This document shows, one piece after another, positions 1 to 8,435 of a stretch of 64,000 nt of DNA. The DNA is taken from NCBI GenBank assembly GCA_963734815.1, contig CAVTIH010000002.1:1488001-1552000 (forward strand), given 5' to 3'. Source of the stretch: Palsa-744 sp963734815. GTDB lineage: Bacteria; Actinomycetota; Thermoleophilia; Solirubrobacterales; Solirubrobacteraceae. Below the pieces are notes generated by a model. That model had not been told where the DNA came from and did not search any database. It saw only the letters and a list, made by a program, of their open reading frames with translations. The position numbers were made by a program, and so were the translations under genes. The stretch's first letter is position 1. Every line of letters begins with the position of its first letter.

Positions 1-143
1 AGAGCGGCGAATTGACGGTGCTGGAGACCAACGTCGTGCCGGGCCTCACCGAAACCAGTCTTTTGCCGCAGGCGGCAGACGCCGCGGGGATCGGCTTCGA
101 CGCGCTGGTGGACCGGATCTTGCAGAGCGCTTTTACGCGCTAA
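1..143 (+). CDS. ddl: D-alanine--D-alanine ligase, C-terminal end (partial)
   Basis: Only the last 46 codons are present (frame starts at base 3, TAA at 141-143). The visible tail contains LETNVVPGLTETSLLPQAA, which matches the C-terminal signature of D-Ala-D-Ala ligases (an ATP-grasp ligand-binding Asn followed by PG-x-T-x-TS-x-x-P). The family makes the D-Ala-D-Ala dipeptide for peptidoglycan in the cytoplasm. It is a different copy from the complete ligase at 47,737-48,744, whose tail reads NELNTMPGFTPTSVY. Its stop overlaps the convergent stop of the DUF151 gene by three bases. Identification rests on this short tail only, so another ATP-grasp ligase is possible. Confidence 0.75.
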   Translation, partial: SGELTVLETNVVPGLTETSLLPQAADAAGIGFDALVDRILQSAFTR

Positions 144-631
144 GAATCCCCGGCGGCGAAGTCCTCTGGCGAGACCTGATCGAGGAACTCCTTGAACTGC
201 TCGACCACGTCCTCGGACTCCTCCTCGTTCTGCTCGAATTCGATCGCGCTCTCCGCGATCACCTCCTCGGCCGCGAAGATCGGTGCGCCGCTGCGCACCG
301 CGAGGGCGATCGCGTCGCTGGGGCGGGAGTCGATCTCGAGCTCGCGGCCGTTGACCGAGAGCGTGATTTGCGCGAAGAACGTGTTCTCGCGCAGCTCCGT
401 GACGGCGACCTGCGTGCAGCGCACCTCCAGCTCGCCCAGCACGTCGCACAGCAGGTCGTGCGTCATCGGGCGGGGCGTGCTGGCGCCCTGCAGCTTCATC
501 AGGATCGACGCCGCCTCGGGGTGCCCGATCCAGATCGGGAGGAATCTGTTGCCCTCGACCGTCTTGAGCAGCACGATCGGCTGCTTGCCGACCATGTCGA
601 AGCTGACGCCGTAGATGACCATCTCCTGCAC
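140..631 (-). CDS. Bifunctional nuclease (DUF151/BFN) domain protein
   Basis: A 163-residue cytoplasmic protein. The first ~125 residues are a BFN/DUF151 domain: start MVIYGVSFDMVG, then LPIWIGHPEA, and the family-typical SRPSDAIALAVRSGAPIF. The rest is an acidic tail rich in Glu. Family members have been linked to DNase/RNase activity and stress responses in some organisms, but their biochemical role is poorly settled. I chose the GTG at 631 because GGAGG lies 7 nt upstream; a longer frame to 775 has no ribosome binding site and an atypical sequence, and the ATG at 622 is a weaker alternative. The gene is convergent with ddl, and a TATACT -10-like hexamer sits 28 nt upstream. Confidence 0.85.
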   Translation of the reverse strand: MQEMVIYGVSFDMVGKQPIVLLKTVEGNRFLPIWIGHPEAASILMKLQGASTPRPMTHDLLCDVLGELEVRCTQVAVTELRENTFFAQITLSVNGRELEIDSRPSDAIALAVRSGAPIFAAEEVIAESAIEFEQNEEESEDVVEQFKEFLDQVSPEDFAAGDS

Positions 632-659
632 TGCCGTTCCTCCGCGGTGGGGAATCCAG

Positions 660-690
660 AGTATAGGTACCCGCTGGAGCTGCGAACGGC
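660..690 (-). promoter_or_regulatory. Putative promoter of the DUF151 gene
   Basis: On the minus strand a perfect -10-like TATACT (660-665) lies 28 nt before the GTG start at 631. No good -35 hexamer is visible 16-18 nt upstream. The call rests on the -10 element and position only. Confidence 0.4.
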
Positions 691-771
691 GCTTTGCGGG
701 GGATAAGGGTCCACCCACCCCCACCCACGCGGTGGCACACCCACGTCCGCCGGGCGGCCGATCGTCGGCGC

Positions 772-1257
772 TCATACTCGCGCGCGGAAGCTCCAGAGCT
801 TGTTGCCGAGGAAGTTCAGCGGCATCACCGCCGCCACCGCCAGCGCCTGGGCCGCAACCTTCTCGATCCCCGCGCTCTCCACCAAGATCGTCAGCAGTCC
901 CAGGCTGAAACCCTCCGCCACGAGGCTGACAAGGAAGAAGCGGATCGCCTGTAACCGTGCGCTGCCCGCGGCAGCGTCAAAGGTCCAGTGGCGATTGAGC
1001 ACGAAGTTGTTCAACACCGCGACCAACCATGCAAGCACGCTCGACACCTGGTAGTCGACCCCCAGCGCGTGCACGCACAGCGCGTACACGACGATGTTGA
1101 TGACAAACCCACTGCCCCCAACGATCCCGAACCGCACCAGCTGCAGCCAGTTGGCGGGCTTGCGCATCCCGTGCAGCAGGCGCACGTGCGGCCTGATCTC
1201 GGTGCCCCCGGGGACGCGCGCGCGCGGCACATCCACAGCCGTGGCCTCGTCTTGCAT
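772..1257 (-). CDS. GtrA-like membrane protein
   Basis: A 161-residue integral membrane protein. After a ~35-residue cytoplasmic N-terminus come four hydrophobic segments, with the GtrA family pattern LVRFGIVGGSGFVINIVVYAL, then NFVLNRHWTFD and a C-terminal PLNFLGNKLWSFR. GtrA/DPMS-related proteins are implicated in moving polyprenyl-linked sugars across the membrane for cell-surface glycosylation. The ATG at 1257 gives the expected family length; the longer open frame upstream is the antisense of the neighbouring peptidase gene. It is divergent from the C40 peptidase at 1310 with only ~52 bp between starts. No glycosyltransferase partner is adjacent. Confidence 0.85.
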   Translation of the reverse strand: MQDEATAVDVPRARVPGGTEIRPHVRLLHGMRKPANWLQLVRFGIVGGSGFVINIVVYALCVHALGVDYQVSSVLAWLVAVLNNFVLNRHWTFDAAAGSARLQAIRFFLVSLVAEGFSLGLLTILVESAGIEKVAAQALAVAAVMPLNFLGNKLWSFRARV

Positions 1258-1309
1258 CCGCCCAGCGTAGCGACACCGGACCGGGAGGGGGCGCGCTAGC
1301 CTTGCAGGG

Positions 1310-2191
1310 GTGAGCGTCCACGAAGGGGCAGACAACGTCCCCGGATCTGAGCCTGTCCGTCCACGGCTGGGCTTCTCCCGCCGTCGAGTCGCCGGCGCAA
1401 TGGGAGTCGCCGCTGTAGCTGGCGCGGTGGTTGCGCTGGTCGTCCCCTCCTCATCCCCCTCCCACCACGCGGCGGCCCATTCCCGCACGGCGACCGTGAG
1501 GGTCACGAGCGCGGTCAAGGCGCCTCGCAAGGTCGAGCTCGCCTCGACCAAGCCGGTCGTCGAGGTGCGGGACCCCGAAGAATCCAAGAGTTTCCCGGTC
1601 TCGGGGTCGGTGCACCACTCCTCCGCCACCACGCCCGCCAAAGTGGCCGAAGGATTCGTCGCGCCCGGCGCCCAGTCGAACGCCGAAGTGCGCGCCGAGC
1701 TGGGCCACATGCACGCGATCGAAAGCGCGGCGCGCGCGCAGGCCCACGCCACCGTCGCAACGGTCCCCGGCGGTGACTCCGTCGGTGGCAACGGCACGAT
1801 CCCGATCCCCGCGGGCATCCCCGAAGTTGTGCAGCGGGTGATCGCCGGCGCCAACGCGATCACCGACTTCCCCTACGTGTACGGGGGTGGGCACGCCTCG
1901 TTCGTCAGCAACTCCTATGACTGCTCCGGCTCAGTCTCCTACGCGCTCGCCGCGGGTGGGCTGCTGAGCGCGCCGGAGACCTCAGGGACGCTGGAGAGCT
2001 GGGGCGAACCGGGGGCGGGGAAGTGGATCACGATCTACGCCAACGCCGGGCATGTCTACATGTACGTGAACGTCGGCGGGCGCTGGATGCGCTTCGACAC
2101 GGTCGGTCGCTCCGGCCCCTACGCCTCGCGCTGGCAGCCGGAAATCCGCTCCAACGCGGGGTTCGTCGCTCGCCACCCGCCGGGATTTTAG
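1310..2191 (+). CDS. Secreted C40 (NlpC/P60-like) peptidase
   Basis: A 293-residue predicted cell-wall hydrolase. A twin-Arg-containing basic N-terminus (FSRRRVAG) precedes a hydrophobic stretch at ~residues 28-47, giving a signal peptide or anchor. A low-complexity linker rich in Ala, Ser, Thr and Val follows. The C-terminal ~120 residues carry the catalytic Cys in SYDCSGSVSYAL (near residue 205) and a probable catalytic His in NAGHVYMYV (~247). The family cleaves peptide stems of peptidoglycan outside the cell. The GTG start at 1310 is preceded by a G-rich stretch (GGGAGGGGG about 20 nt upstream, and GCAGGGG abutting the start), so the exact start is uncertain. A similar architecture is common in Solirubrobacterales. 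Confidence 0.85.
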   Translation: MSVHEGADNVPGSEPVRPRLGFSRRRVAGAMGVAAVAGAVVALVVPSSSPSHHAAAHSRTATVRVTSAVKAPRKVELASTKPVVEVRDPEESKSFPVSGSVHHSSATTPAKVAEGFVAPGAQSNAEVRAELGHMHAIESAARAQAHATVATVPGGDSVGGNGTIPIPAGIPEVVQRVIAGANAITDFPYVYGGGHASFVSNSYDCSGSVSYALAAGGLLSAPETSGTLESWGEPGAGKWITIYANAGHVYMYVNVGGRWMRFDTVGRSGPYASRWQPEIRSNAGFVARHPPGF

Positions 2192-2223
2192 GCACCTGGC
2201 GGGCAAATATTGCAACGCCGAGG

Positions 2224-2240
2224 CCCACACAACCTGTGGG
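2224..2240. terminator. Short hairpin between convergent genes
   Basis: CCCACA-CAACC-TGTGGG forms a 6-bp stem in the 63-bp gap between the C40 peptidase and the convergent PKD gene. No T-run follows. A second perfect 9-bp inverted repeat (ACCACGGTG...CACCGTGGT, 2268-2290) lies within the last codons of the PKD gene. Either could terminate transcription; this is inference from position and symmetry. Confidence 0.35.
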
Positions 2241-2254
2241 AGATGCGCGTCCCG

Positions 2255-4594
2255 TCAGCGATGCAGCACCACGGTGCTCATCACCGTGGTGAACAGCGGG
2301 TTCTGCGGTGAGGCGTTGTGAGCGGTGAGGCGCAGGGTGAGCTTTACCTTGTGCGCGTGACGCAGGTGCTTGGCGACACTCTTGGAGAATTTGATCCTCA
2401 CCGAGCTCTTGCCGCCCTTGGTGGTGACCAGCAGCGCGTGGCCGATCACGAGCGACTCGGGCGAGCCGGCCGGTAGGTTGGTCGCCGTCGGACCCGAGAT
2501 CCCGAGGTGGTGGGCAGTGGCGGCTTCCAGCAGCACTTCGAAGCGACCCGCTACCTGCTCGTTGACCGAGTAGCGGACGATCAGGCCGCTCTTTGCCACC
2601 TGCTTGAGCGAGCTGGAGACGGGCGCGGCGGTGATCGAAGGTCCGGGGATGCCGGGAACGGGGGGGACCGCGGGAACCACGGGAACGGGCGGCAGGATGA
2701 CGGGGGGCGAAGGAGGCGGCGGAGGGGACGGTCCCACAACCGTGATCGGCTCGGTGACGCTGGTTGTGTTGCCGCCCGCGTCGGTGACGGTCAGCGTTAC
2801 GTTGTAGGTACCGCCGTAGCGGAAGGAGTGAAAGGTGCTCGCCGCGCAGGGGGCCATCCAGGGAAGTTCGCAGGGGGAGGTTTCCGGGGAGTTCAGCGAC
2901 GGAGCGCCGGGCGCAACGCCGGTGATTTCAGGAGTTTCGTCACCGAAGTTCCATTTATAGGTCGCGTACCTGGGTTCCTCCGCGCCGGTCGTCTTCGAGT
3001 AGCCGATGTCGTCGTTGAGCGTGATGTTGGACTCCATGCCGTCGAATCCCACCAGTTCGCCCGCGTTTACGGTGTTGGGGGCGGTGAATTGCGCAACCAG
3101 GCTGATGCCCGTCATGCAGGGAACCCCGGGGTAGGGCAGCCTTCCGGCGGCCAGATCGAAGGCGTCGTTGACGTACGCATTGGCGCCTGCGAACGACTGG
3201 TTGTAGAGCGTGCCGGCGAACGTGAGTTCATTGGCCACCACACTGCCTCCGGAGTACGAGGCGAAAAAATTACGGCACTCGTCGGTGACCTCGTTGTCCG
3301 CCGTGTCCTTCCACGCGTTCAGCAGGGGGTCGGTGACGATGTTCTGCTGCTGCACCCCGATCTGACTGACGATCACGTCGGCAAGACCGGTGTCCGGGCT
3401 GCCGTCGGGCCCGACACCGTGTTGGTTGGGCTCCTCCTCGTGCGGGCCTTCCAGGATTTCTTTTTCTTGCTGCTTGGCTGCTTCTTCCAGTTCTTCTTCG
3501 TGGTTCTTGGTGTGTTCTTCTTTTTCCTTACTGGATTCCTTCTTCTTTTCCTTTGCTTTCTCTGGTTCCTCGAAATCCTTCTGGGAATTGAAGTACCAAC
3601 CGCCGTCTTGGCACTCATAGCCGGGAATCGCTTGATCGTTCCCCGTCAGGTGGTAATCGCCGAGTCCTCCGGCGCTCCACGGGATCACCCCGTAGAGGAC
3701 CGTGCTCGCTTCGGGCTTTGCGGTGCTTTTGAGGGTGGTGTCGGAGAAGTCGGAGTGGTAGCTGCAGAAGCTGTGTTCGTAGCTCGTTTCCACCTTTTTC
3801 AGCTTCGCTTCTTTTTCCGCCGGTGATTCGCCCGCTTCCAAGCGGGGCGTGTAGAAGTCCGAGCAGTGACCCCCGGGGACACCGCCGTCGTCGAGGCAGA
3901 CGGTGACGGCGGGGGGGGTGAGCAGATAGAAGATCGAATTCATACCCTTCTGCAGGCCGTGCGTCGCGATGAAGGTCTGCAGCTCCTTGCGCATCTGTGC
4001 GTCGGTGAGGCACACTTCGCTGTGTTTTTCGCCCGTCACGATCGGGCCGATCAGATCTTCCACTTCGAGCGGCTGCGGGTCGATGCAGTTGCCCGTGGTC
4101 GGATACGGGTCGGTATCGGTGTATGCGCCCCGGAAGGTCGAGAGGTAGGAGGCGGACTGGTCGGACCTGTCGGTGTACTGGCTGTCCACGGCAAATACGG
4201 TGTCCGTGGCACCGCTGTCGGCACCGAGCCCTTGGAAGAAGGTGTTGATCAGATGCTGCCAGTCGCCGTGGTAGTGGTCGGTCGGATCCCAGTAGATCGC
4301 ATACGTTTCGTTCTTGTTCACAACCGGATTGCCTTCGGGGTTGTCGAAGCGCCCGACGGTCACGCCGTCATCGGGGTGTTCCACGCTCCGAGTCTGGATT
4401 CCGACGCTCACTTCTTCCGCGCCCGTGCCGGTGGGCAGCGTGACCACCTTGGCGCTCGCGGGCGCAGCGGTAAGGGACCAACACGCCGCCATCGCGCCAA
4501 GGGCAAGCGTCAGTCGGCGCGCGGCTTGCGGCGTCGAACGGAAGCGGGGACGGAGCGTCACGAGACCTACATCGGCATCCCATCCGGCTCGCAT
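2255..4594 (-). CDS. Large secreted PKD-domain protein
   Basis: A 779-residue exported protein. The N-terminus has basic residues and the hydrophobic stretch LTLALGAMAACWSLTAAPASA (residues ~25-45), a likely signal peptide. A ~270-residue unclassified domain follows (YAIYWDPTDHYHGDWQHLIN). Next is a very Lys/Glu-rich stretch at about 345-400, probably coiled coil. Further on are a PKD-like domain (YKWNFGDETPE, then GGTYNVTLTVTDAGGN), a Pro-rich hinge and a beta-rich C-terminal domain. PKD domains are usually extracellular binding or spacer modules; the catalytic or binding role here is unknown. The ATG at 4594 is one choice; a GTG 11 codons downstream would also retain the signal peptide. It lies downstream of the thiolase on the same strand but is separated by 136 bp with a repeat. 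Confidence 0.75.
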   Translation of the reverse strand: MRAGWDADVGLVTLRPRFRSTPQAARRLTLALGAMAACWSLTAAPASAKVVTLPTGTGAEEVSVGIQTRSVEHPDDGVTVGRFDNPEGNPVVNKNETYAIYWDPTDHYHGDWQHLINTFFQGLGADSGATDTVFAVDSQYTDRSDQSASYLSTFRGAYTDTDPYPTTGNCIDPQPLEVEDLIGPIVTGEKHSEVCLTDAQMRKELQTFIATHGLQKGMNSIFYLLTPPAVTVCLDDGGVPGGHCSDFYTPRLEAGESPAEKEAKLKKVETSYEHSFCSYHSDFSDTTLKSTAKPEASTVLYGVIPWSAGGLGDYHLTGNDQAIPGYECQDGGWYFNSQKDFEEPEKAKEKKKESSKEKEEHTKNHEEELEEAAKQQEKEILEGPHEEEPNQHGVGPDGSPDTGLADVIVSQIGVQQQNIVTDPLLNAWKDTADNEVTDECRNFFASYSGGSVVANELTFAGTLYNQSFAGANAYVNDAFDLAAGRLPYPGVPCMTGISLVAQFTAPNTVNAGELVGFDGMESNITLNDDIGYSKTTGAEEPRYATYKWNFGDETPEITGVAPGAPSLNSPETSPCELPWMAPCAASTFHSFRYGGTYNVTLTVTDAGGNTTSVTEPITVVGPSPPPPPSPPVILPPVPVVPAVPPVPGIPGPSITAAPVSSSLKQVAKSGLIVRYSVNEQVAGRFEVLLEAATAHHLGISGPTATNLPAGSPESLVIGHALLVTTKGGKSSVRIKFSKSVAKHLRHAHKVKLTLRLTAHNASPQNPLFTTVMSTVVLHR

Positions 4595-4661
4595 TAGCGT
4601 TGCTGGACGGACTCCAACCTCGGCCCCAGGGCGGCTGCTGGGCAAGCGAGGCGAGAACGCA

Positions 4662-4701
4662 GGGAGCGTGGCGTGCTGTGAGCACGCGAGCGACCGAGGA
4701 C
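4662..4701 (+). repeat. Dispersed repeat family B, copy 1
   Basis: This ~40-bp segment contains the inverted repeat GCGTGCT-GTG-AGCACGC. It recurs almost unchanged, in reverse orientation, at 33,177-33,221 between gyrB and gyrA. The two copies differ mainly by the two central bases (TGTGAGCACG versus TGTGCACG) and one substitution in GAGCGACCGAGGAC. It sits in the 136-bp gap between the thiolase stop and the PKD-protein start. Confidence 0.7.
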
Positions 4702-4730
4702 AACGCATCGCCGCCCAGCGGCCGCCCTGG

Positions 4731-5912
4731 TCAGCGCGAGAACAGCGCCGCCTGCCCCTGCCCGACGCCCACGCACAGCGTGGCGAGACCGAGGTGGGCA
4801 TCGCGGCGGCGCAACTCGTGGGCAAGGCTGACCACCAGGCGCGCGCCGCTCATGCCGAGCGGATGGCCGATCGCGATCGCGCCGCCGTTGACGTTGACGC
4901 GCGCGGGGTCGAGGCCCAGCTCGCGGATCACCGCGAGGCTCTGCGAGGCGAACGCCTCGTTTAGCTCCACGAGGTCGATCTGCTCCACCGCGGTGCCGGT
5001 GCGCGCCAGCAGCTTGCGCACCGCCGGGATCGGGCCGATGCCCATCACCCGCGGATCGACCCCGGCCGCGGCCGAGGCGACGAAGCGCACGAGCGGTTCG
5101 GCGCCGAGCCGCTCCGCCATCGCGGCACTGGCGACCACGAGCGCCGCGGCGCCGTCGTTGACGCCGCTGGAGTTGCCCGCGGTGACCGTCCCACCCTCGC
5201 GGAACACCGTGCGCAGCTTCCCCAGCGCCTCGGGGGTGGAGCTCGGGCGGGGGTGCTCGTCGCGCACGCACTCGCCCACCGGCACGAGTTCCTCGGCGAA
5301 GCGTCCAGCGGCGTCGGCCTCAGCCCAGCGGCGCTGGCTCTCCAGCGCGAAGGCGTCCTGGTCGGCGCGGCTCACGCCCCAGCGCTCAGCGACGTTCTCA
5401 CCCGTCTCGCCCATGCTCTCCAGCGGGAAGCGCTCCGCCATCGCGGGGTTGGGAAAGCGCCAGCCGATCGTCGTGTCGTACACCGTCCGGTCGCCGCGCG
5501 CGAACGCCTTCTCGTCCTTGCCCATCACCAGCGGCGCGCGGCTCATCGATTCCACCCCGCCCGCCACCGCGAGCTCTATGTCACCGGCGCGGATTGCCTG
5601 GCAGGCGCACACCACGGCGGCGAGCCCGGAGGCGCACAACCGGTTGACGGTGATGCCGGGGATCTCCTGCGGCAGCCCGGCGAGCAGCAGCGCCATGCGC
5701 GCGACGTTGCGGTTATCCTCGCCCGCCTGGTTGGCGCAGCCGAGGTACACCTCCTCGATCTCACCCGGATCGAGGCTCGGCACGCGCTCCACCGCGGCGC
5801 GCAGCGCGATCGCCGCGAGGTCGTCGGGACGTACGTGGGCGAGCGCCCCGCCATAGCGACCCACGGGGGTGCGCACGGCGGCGATGATCACTGGTTCGGG
5901 GGTCGCTGTCAT
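4731..5912 (-). CDS. Acetyl-CoA acyltransferase (thiolase)
   Basis: A 393-residue thiolase, the standard length. It catalyses thiolytic cleavage (or Claisen condensation) of 3-oxoacyl-CoA with CoA in the cytosol. The nucleophilic Cys is in NRLCASGLAAV (Cys93); the active-site His is in GGAIAIGHPLGMSGAR; the second Cys is in TLCVGVGQGQA at the C-terminus. Sequence style resembles PcaF/PaaJ-type beta-ketoadipyl-CoA thiolases, but acetoacetyl-CoA or other acyl chains are possible. It starts 33 bp downstream of the BKACE gene stop and is probably co-transcribed with it. A thiolase fits the acetoacetate or CoA-ester products of BKACE chemistry. Confidence 0.92.
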   Translation of the reverse strand: MTATPEPVIIAAVRTPVGRYGGALAHVRPDDLAAIALRAAVERVPSLDPGEIEEVYLGCANQAGEDNRNVARMALLLAGLPQEIPGITVNRLCASGLAAVVCACQAIRAGDIELAVAGGVESMSRAPLVMGKDEKAFARGDRTVYDTTIGWRFPNPAMAERFPLESMGETGENVAERWGVSRADQDAFALESQRRWAEADAAGRFAEELVPVGECVRDEHPRPSSTPEALGKLRTVFREGGTVTAGNSSGVNDGAAALVVASAAMAERLGAEPLVRFVASAAAGVDPRVMGIGPIPAVRKLLARTGTAVEQIDLVELNEAFASQSLAVIRELGLDPARVNVNGGAIAIGHPLGMSGARLVVSLAHELRRRDAHLGLATLCVGVGQGQAALFSR

Positions 5913-5945
5913 GGTTCCACAGATCGGGGGCCGCCAGAATATCGG

Positions 5946-6779
5946 TTAGTGGCCACGGACCCCCAACAGCTTGCGCGCCTCCTCGGGCGAGGCCACGGGT
6001 CGCCCGAGCTCCTCCGCCAAGCGCACCACCCGCTCGACCAGCTGGGCGTTGCCGCGGGCCAGCTCTCCGCGACGGTAGTACACGTTGTCCTCCAATCCCG
6101 TCCGCACGTGCCCGCCGTAGAGCAGGCTCAGCACGTTGACCTCCAGCTGGTGGCGTCCGATTCCGAGCATGCTCCACCGCGCCCCCTCCGGCAGCCGGCT
6201 GAGCAGGTACCCAATCGTCTGTAGATCGGGCGCCGCTCCCGCGGGGACGCCGAGACACAGCTGCCAGAAGCCGGGGCCGCGGATCAGCCCCTCGCCGATC
6301 AGCCGCATCCCGTTGCGGATCATGCCGCTGTCGAACGTCTCGATCTCCACGGCGATCTGCAGCTCCCGCATGCGCGTGGCCGCTGGTCGCAAGAACGTGG
6401 CGTAGGGATTGCCGAACACCCAGTCGTCGCCAAGGTTGACCGAGCCGCAGTCGAGCGTCGCCATCTCCGGTGCCAGCTCGATGCACGCGAGGCGTTCCTC
6501 GATCCCGGCGCGCCCGCCGGCGCTGCCGGTGCTGAGGTTGATGATCGCCTCACACCCTCGTTCCCGGATGCGCTCGATCAAGCTGCGAAAGAGCGCCACG
6601 TCCTGCGTCGGGGTGCCACGCTCGTCGCGGGCGTGCAGGTGGATGATCGCCGCGCCCGCGCGCCAGCTCTCGACCGCCGCCTCCACGATCTGATCGGGGG
6701 TGAGCGGAAGGTGGGGGGAGTGTTTGCCCGAGGCGATGCTGCCGGTCACCGCGGCGGTGATCATCACGGGCTCGGCCAT
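5946..6779 (-). CDS. BKACE family beta-keto acid cleavage enzyme (DUF849)
   Basis: A 277-residue TIM-barrel enzyme of the BKACE/Kce family. The known reaction condenses a beta-keto acid with acetyl-CoA and splits it into acetoacetate plus a CoA ester, using a zinc ion. Visible family motifs are AAIIHLHARDERG (metal-binding HxH), AIINLSTG, ATLDCGSVN, HQLEVNVLSLL and GGHVRTGLEDNVYY. Substrates differ between subfamilies (3-keto-5-aminohexanoate, dehydrocarnitine and others) and I cannot assign this one. It is first in a minus-strand pair with the thiolase and divergent from the aldehyde dehydrogenase gene, only 67 bp away, suggesting shared control. Confidence 0.9.
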   Translation of the reverse strand: MAEPVMITAAVTGSIASGKHSPHLPLTPDQIVEAAVESWRAGAAIIHLHARDERGTPTQDVALFRSLIERIRERGCEAIINLSTGSAGGRAGIEERLACIELAPEMATLDCGSVNLGDDWVFGNPYATFLRPAATRMRELQIAVEIETFDSGMIRNGMRLIGEGLIRGPGFWQLCLGVPAGAAPDLQTIGYLLSRLPEGARWSMLGIGRHQLEVNVLSLLYGGHVRTGLEDNVYYRRGELARGNAQLVERVVRLAEELGRPVASPEEARKLLGVRGH

Positions 6780-6846
6780 CGCCCCCCAAGGGTATGAGAG
6801 CGCTCGGCGCCGGCTCCTTCTGGCCGCGACCTATCCTTCGTGAGGC

Positions 6847-8406
6847 ATGACCACGCCCGCCAAGGTGACCTACGAGACCTTCGCCGCCGGCGAGGAAGAC
6901 GCGCGCGCGTTTCGCGTGGCGCTGGAGCTCGTGAAGGGGCGGCTGGGCGAGCGGCACCCCTTCTTCATCGATGGCCTCGCACAAACCGGCGACGGATGGG
7001 TGCAAGAGCACTCGCCGGGCGACCGCCGTGTGCTGGTTGGACGCTTTGCCACGGCCTCGATCGACGACCTCGACGCGGCGGTCGCCGTCGCGCGGGGATT
7101 CGCGGCCGAGTGGGCGGCGACCGAGTGGCGGGAGCGGGTGCAAATCGTCGGGGGGGTATCGGCCGCGATCGGCGAGCGACGCCACGAGCTCGCGGCGATC
7201 CTCGCGCACGAGATCGGCAAGCCGCTGCTGGAGGCGCTGGGGGAGGTCGACGAGTGCGTGGTGTTGATCGACTGGTACTGCGAGCAGATGGCCGCCCACG
7301 AGGGCTTCGTCGCCGAGATGGGCCCGCCCGGCGCCGAGCGCAGCTGGAGCCTCATGCGGCCCTACGGCGTGTGGGCGGTGATCGGGCCCTTCAATTTCCC
7401 AATGGCGCTGCTGCTGGGGCCGATCGCGGCGGCGCTGATCGCAGGCAACACGGTCGTTGCCAAGCCCTCGCCGTACGGCTACCTGAGCGGCCTCGAGGTG
7501 TATGAGCTGTTCCGCCAGGCGGGCGTCCCGCCTGGAGCCCTGCAGCTGCTGACGATTCCCGACGAGCGCCTGGGGGAGCGGCTGTACGGCCACCGCGGCC
7601 TCGACGGGCTGACGTTCACGGGCTCGCACGCGACCGGGATGCAGGTCTTCCGCGGCTTCTCGCGGGAGTACCCGCGGCCGGCGATCTGCGAGATGGGCGG
7701 CAAGAACCCGGCGATCGTCACCGCCTCCGCCGACTTGCCCAAGGCGGCCCTCGGCGTGGCGCGCTCGGCCTTTGGCTTCAGCGGGCAGCGCTGCTCGGGC
7801 TGCTCGCGTGTGCTGGTGGCGCGCGAGGTCCACGATGAGCTCGTCGCGCTGCTGCGGGAGCACCGCCGGGAGGTGCACGTAGCCAGCCCGCTCGACCCGA
7901 CGACGAAGGTCGGACCGGTGATCTCCCCGGAGTCCGTACAGCGACTGCTCGACGCCGCGCGCGAGTGCCGCGCGGCCGGTTGGGCGGTGCACGGCGGCTC
8001 CGCACTCGTCGAGGGGGAGCTGCGACATGGCAACTACGCCGAGCCGACCGTCGTGGAGATACCGGCCGACTCGCGGCTGCTGCGCGAGGAGCTGTTCACG
8101 CCGTTCGTGGCCATTCAGGCCTGCAACTCGCTTGACGAGGCGCTCGAACTCGCCAACGGTCTGGTATTCGGGCTGACGGCCGGCCTTTACGCCGAGGACC
8201 CGGCGGAGATCCAGCGCTTCGAACGGGAGATCAAGGCGGGAGTCATCTACGTCAACCGCGAGGCGGGCGCCACCACGGGGGCCTGGCCTGGTATACAGTC
8301 ATTCGGAGGTTGGGAGGGTTCCGGAAGTACGGGACGCGGAGCCGGTGGACTCCACTACCTCCAGCAGTACATGCGAGAGCAGAGCCTGACTGTCGTCGGT
8401 GGTTGA
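6847..8406 (+). CDS. NAD(P)-dependent aldehyde dehydrogenase (P5C dehydrogenase-like)
   Basis: A 519-residue aldehyde dehydrogenase oxidising an aldehyde to the acid with NAD(P)+. The cofactor motif is in AVIGPFNFPMALLLGP, the general-base Glu is in EMGGKN (~residue 282), and the catalytic Cys is in FSGQRCSGCSR (~316). The length and the C-terminal GAWPGIQSFGGWEGSGSTGRG are closest to 1-pyrroline-5-carboxylate/semialdehyde dehydrogenases. The ATG at 6847 is taken; the preceding 67 bp separate it from the divergent BKACE gene. It is the first gene of a rightward cluster with an FAD oxidoreductase, a permease and an aminotransferase, so an amino-acid-derived semialdehyde is a plausible substrate. 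Confidence 0.88.
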   Translation: MTTPAKVTYETFAAGEEDARAFRVALELVKGRLGERHPFFIDGLAQTGDGWVQEHSPGDRRVLVGRFATASIDDLDAAVAVARGFAAEWAATEWRERVQIVGGVSAAIGERRHELAAILAHEIGKPLLEALGEVDECVVLIDWYCEQMAAHEGFVAEMGPPGAERSWSLMRPYGVWAVIGPFNFPMALLLGPIAAALIAGNTVVAKPSPYGYLSGLEVYELFRQAGVPPGALQLLTIPDERLGERLYGHRGLDGLTFTGSHATGMQVFRGFSREYPRPAICEMGGKNPAIVTASADLPKAALGVARSAFGFSGQRCSGCSRVLVAREVHDELVALLREHRREVHVASPLDPTTKVGPVISPESVQRLLDAARECRAAGWAVHGGSALVEGELRHGNYAEPTVVEIPADSRLLREELFTPFVAIQACNSLDEALELANGLVFGLTAGLYAEDPAEIQRFEREIKAGVIYVNREAGATTGAWPGIQSFGGWEGSGSTGRGAGGLHYLQQYMREQSLTVVGG

Positions 8407-8435
8407 GCCGCCGCGGCGAGAGCCGTGCATGGCGA

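Noticed and set aside
2507..3826. Long plus-strand open frame (439 codons)
   Set aside because: It is the antisense of the PKD-domain gene; the Phe-rich stretches mirror the Lys/Glu block and no family is seen.
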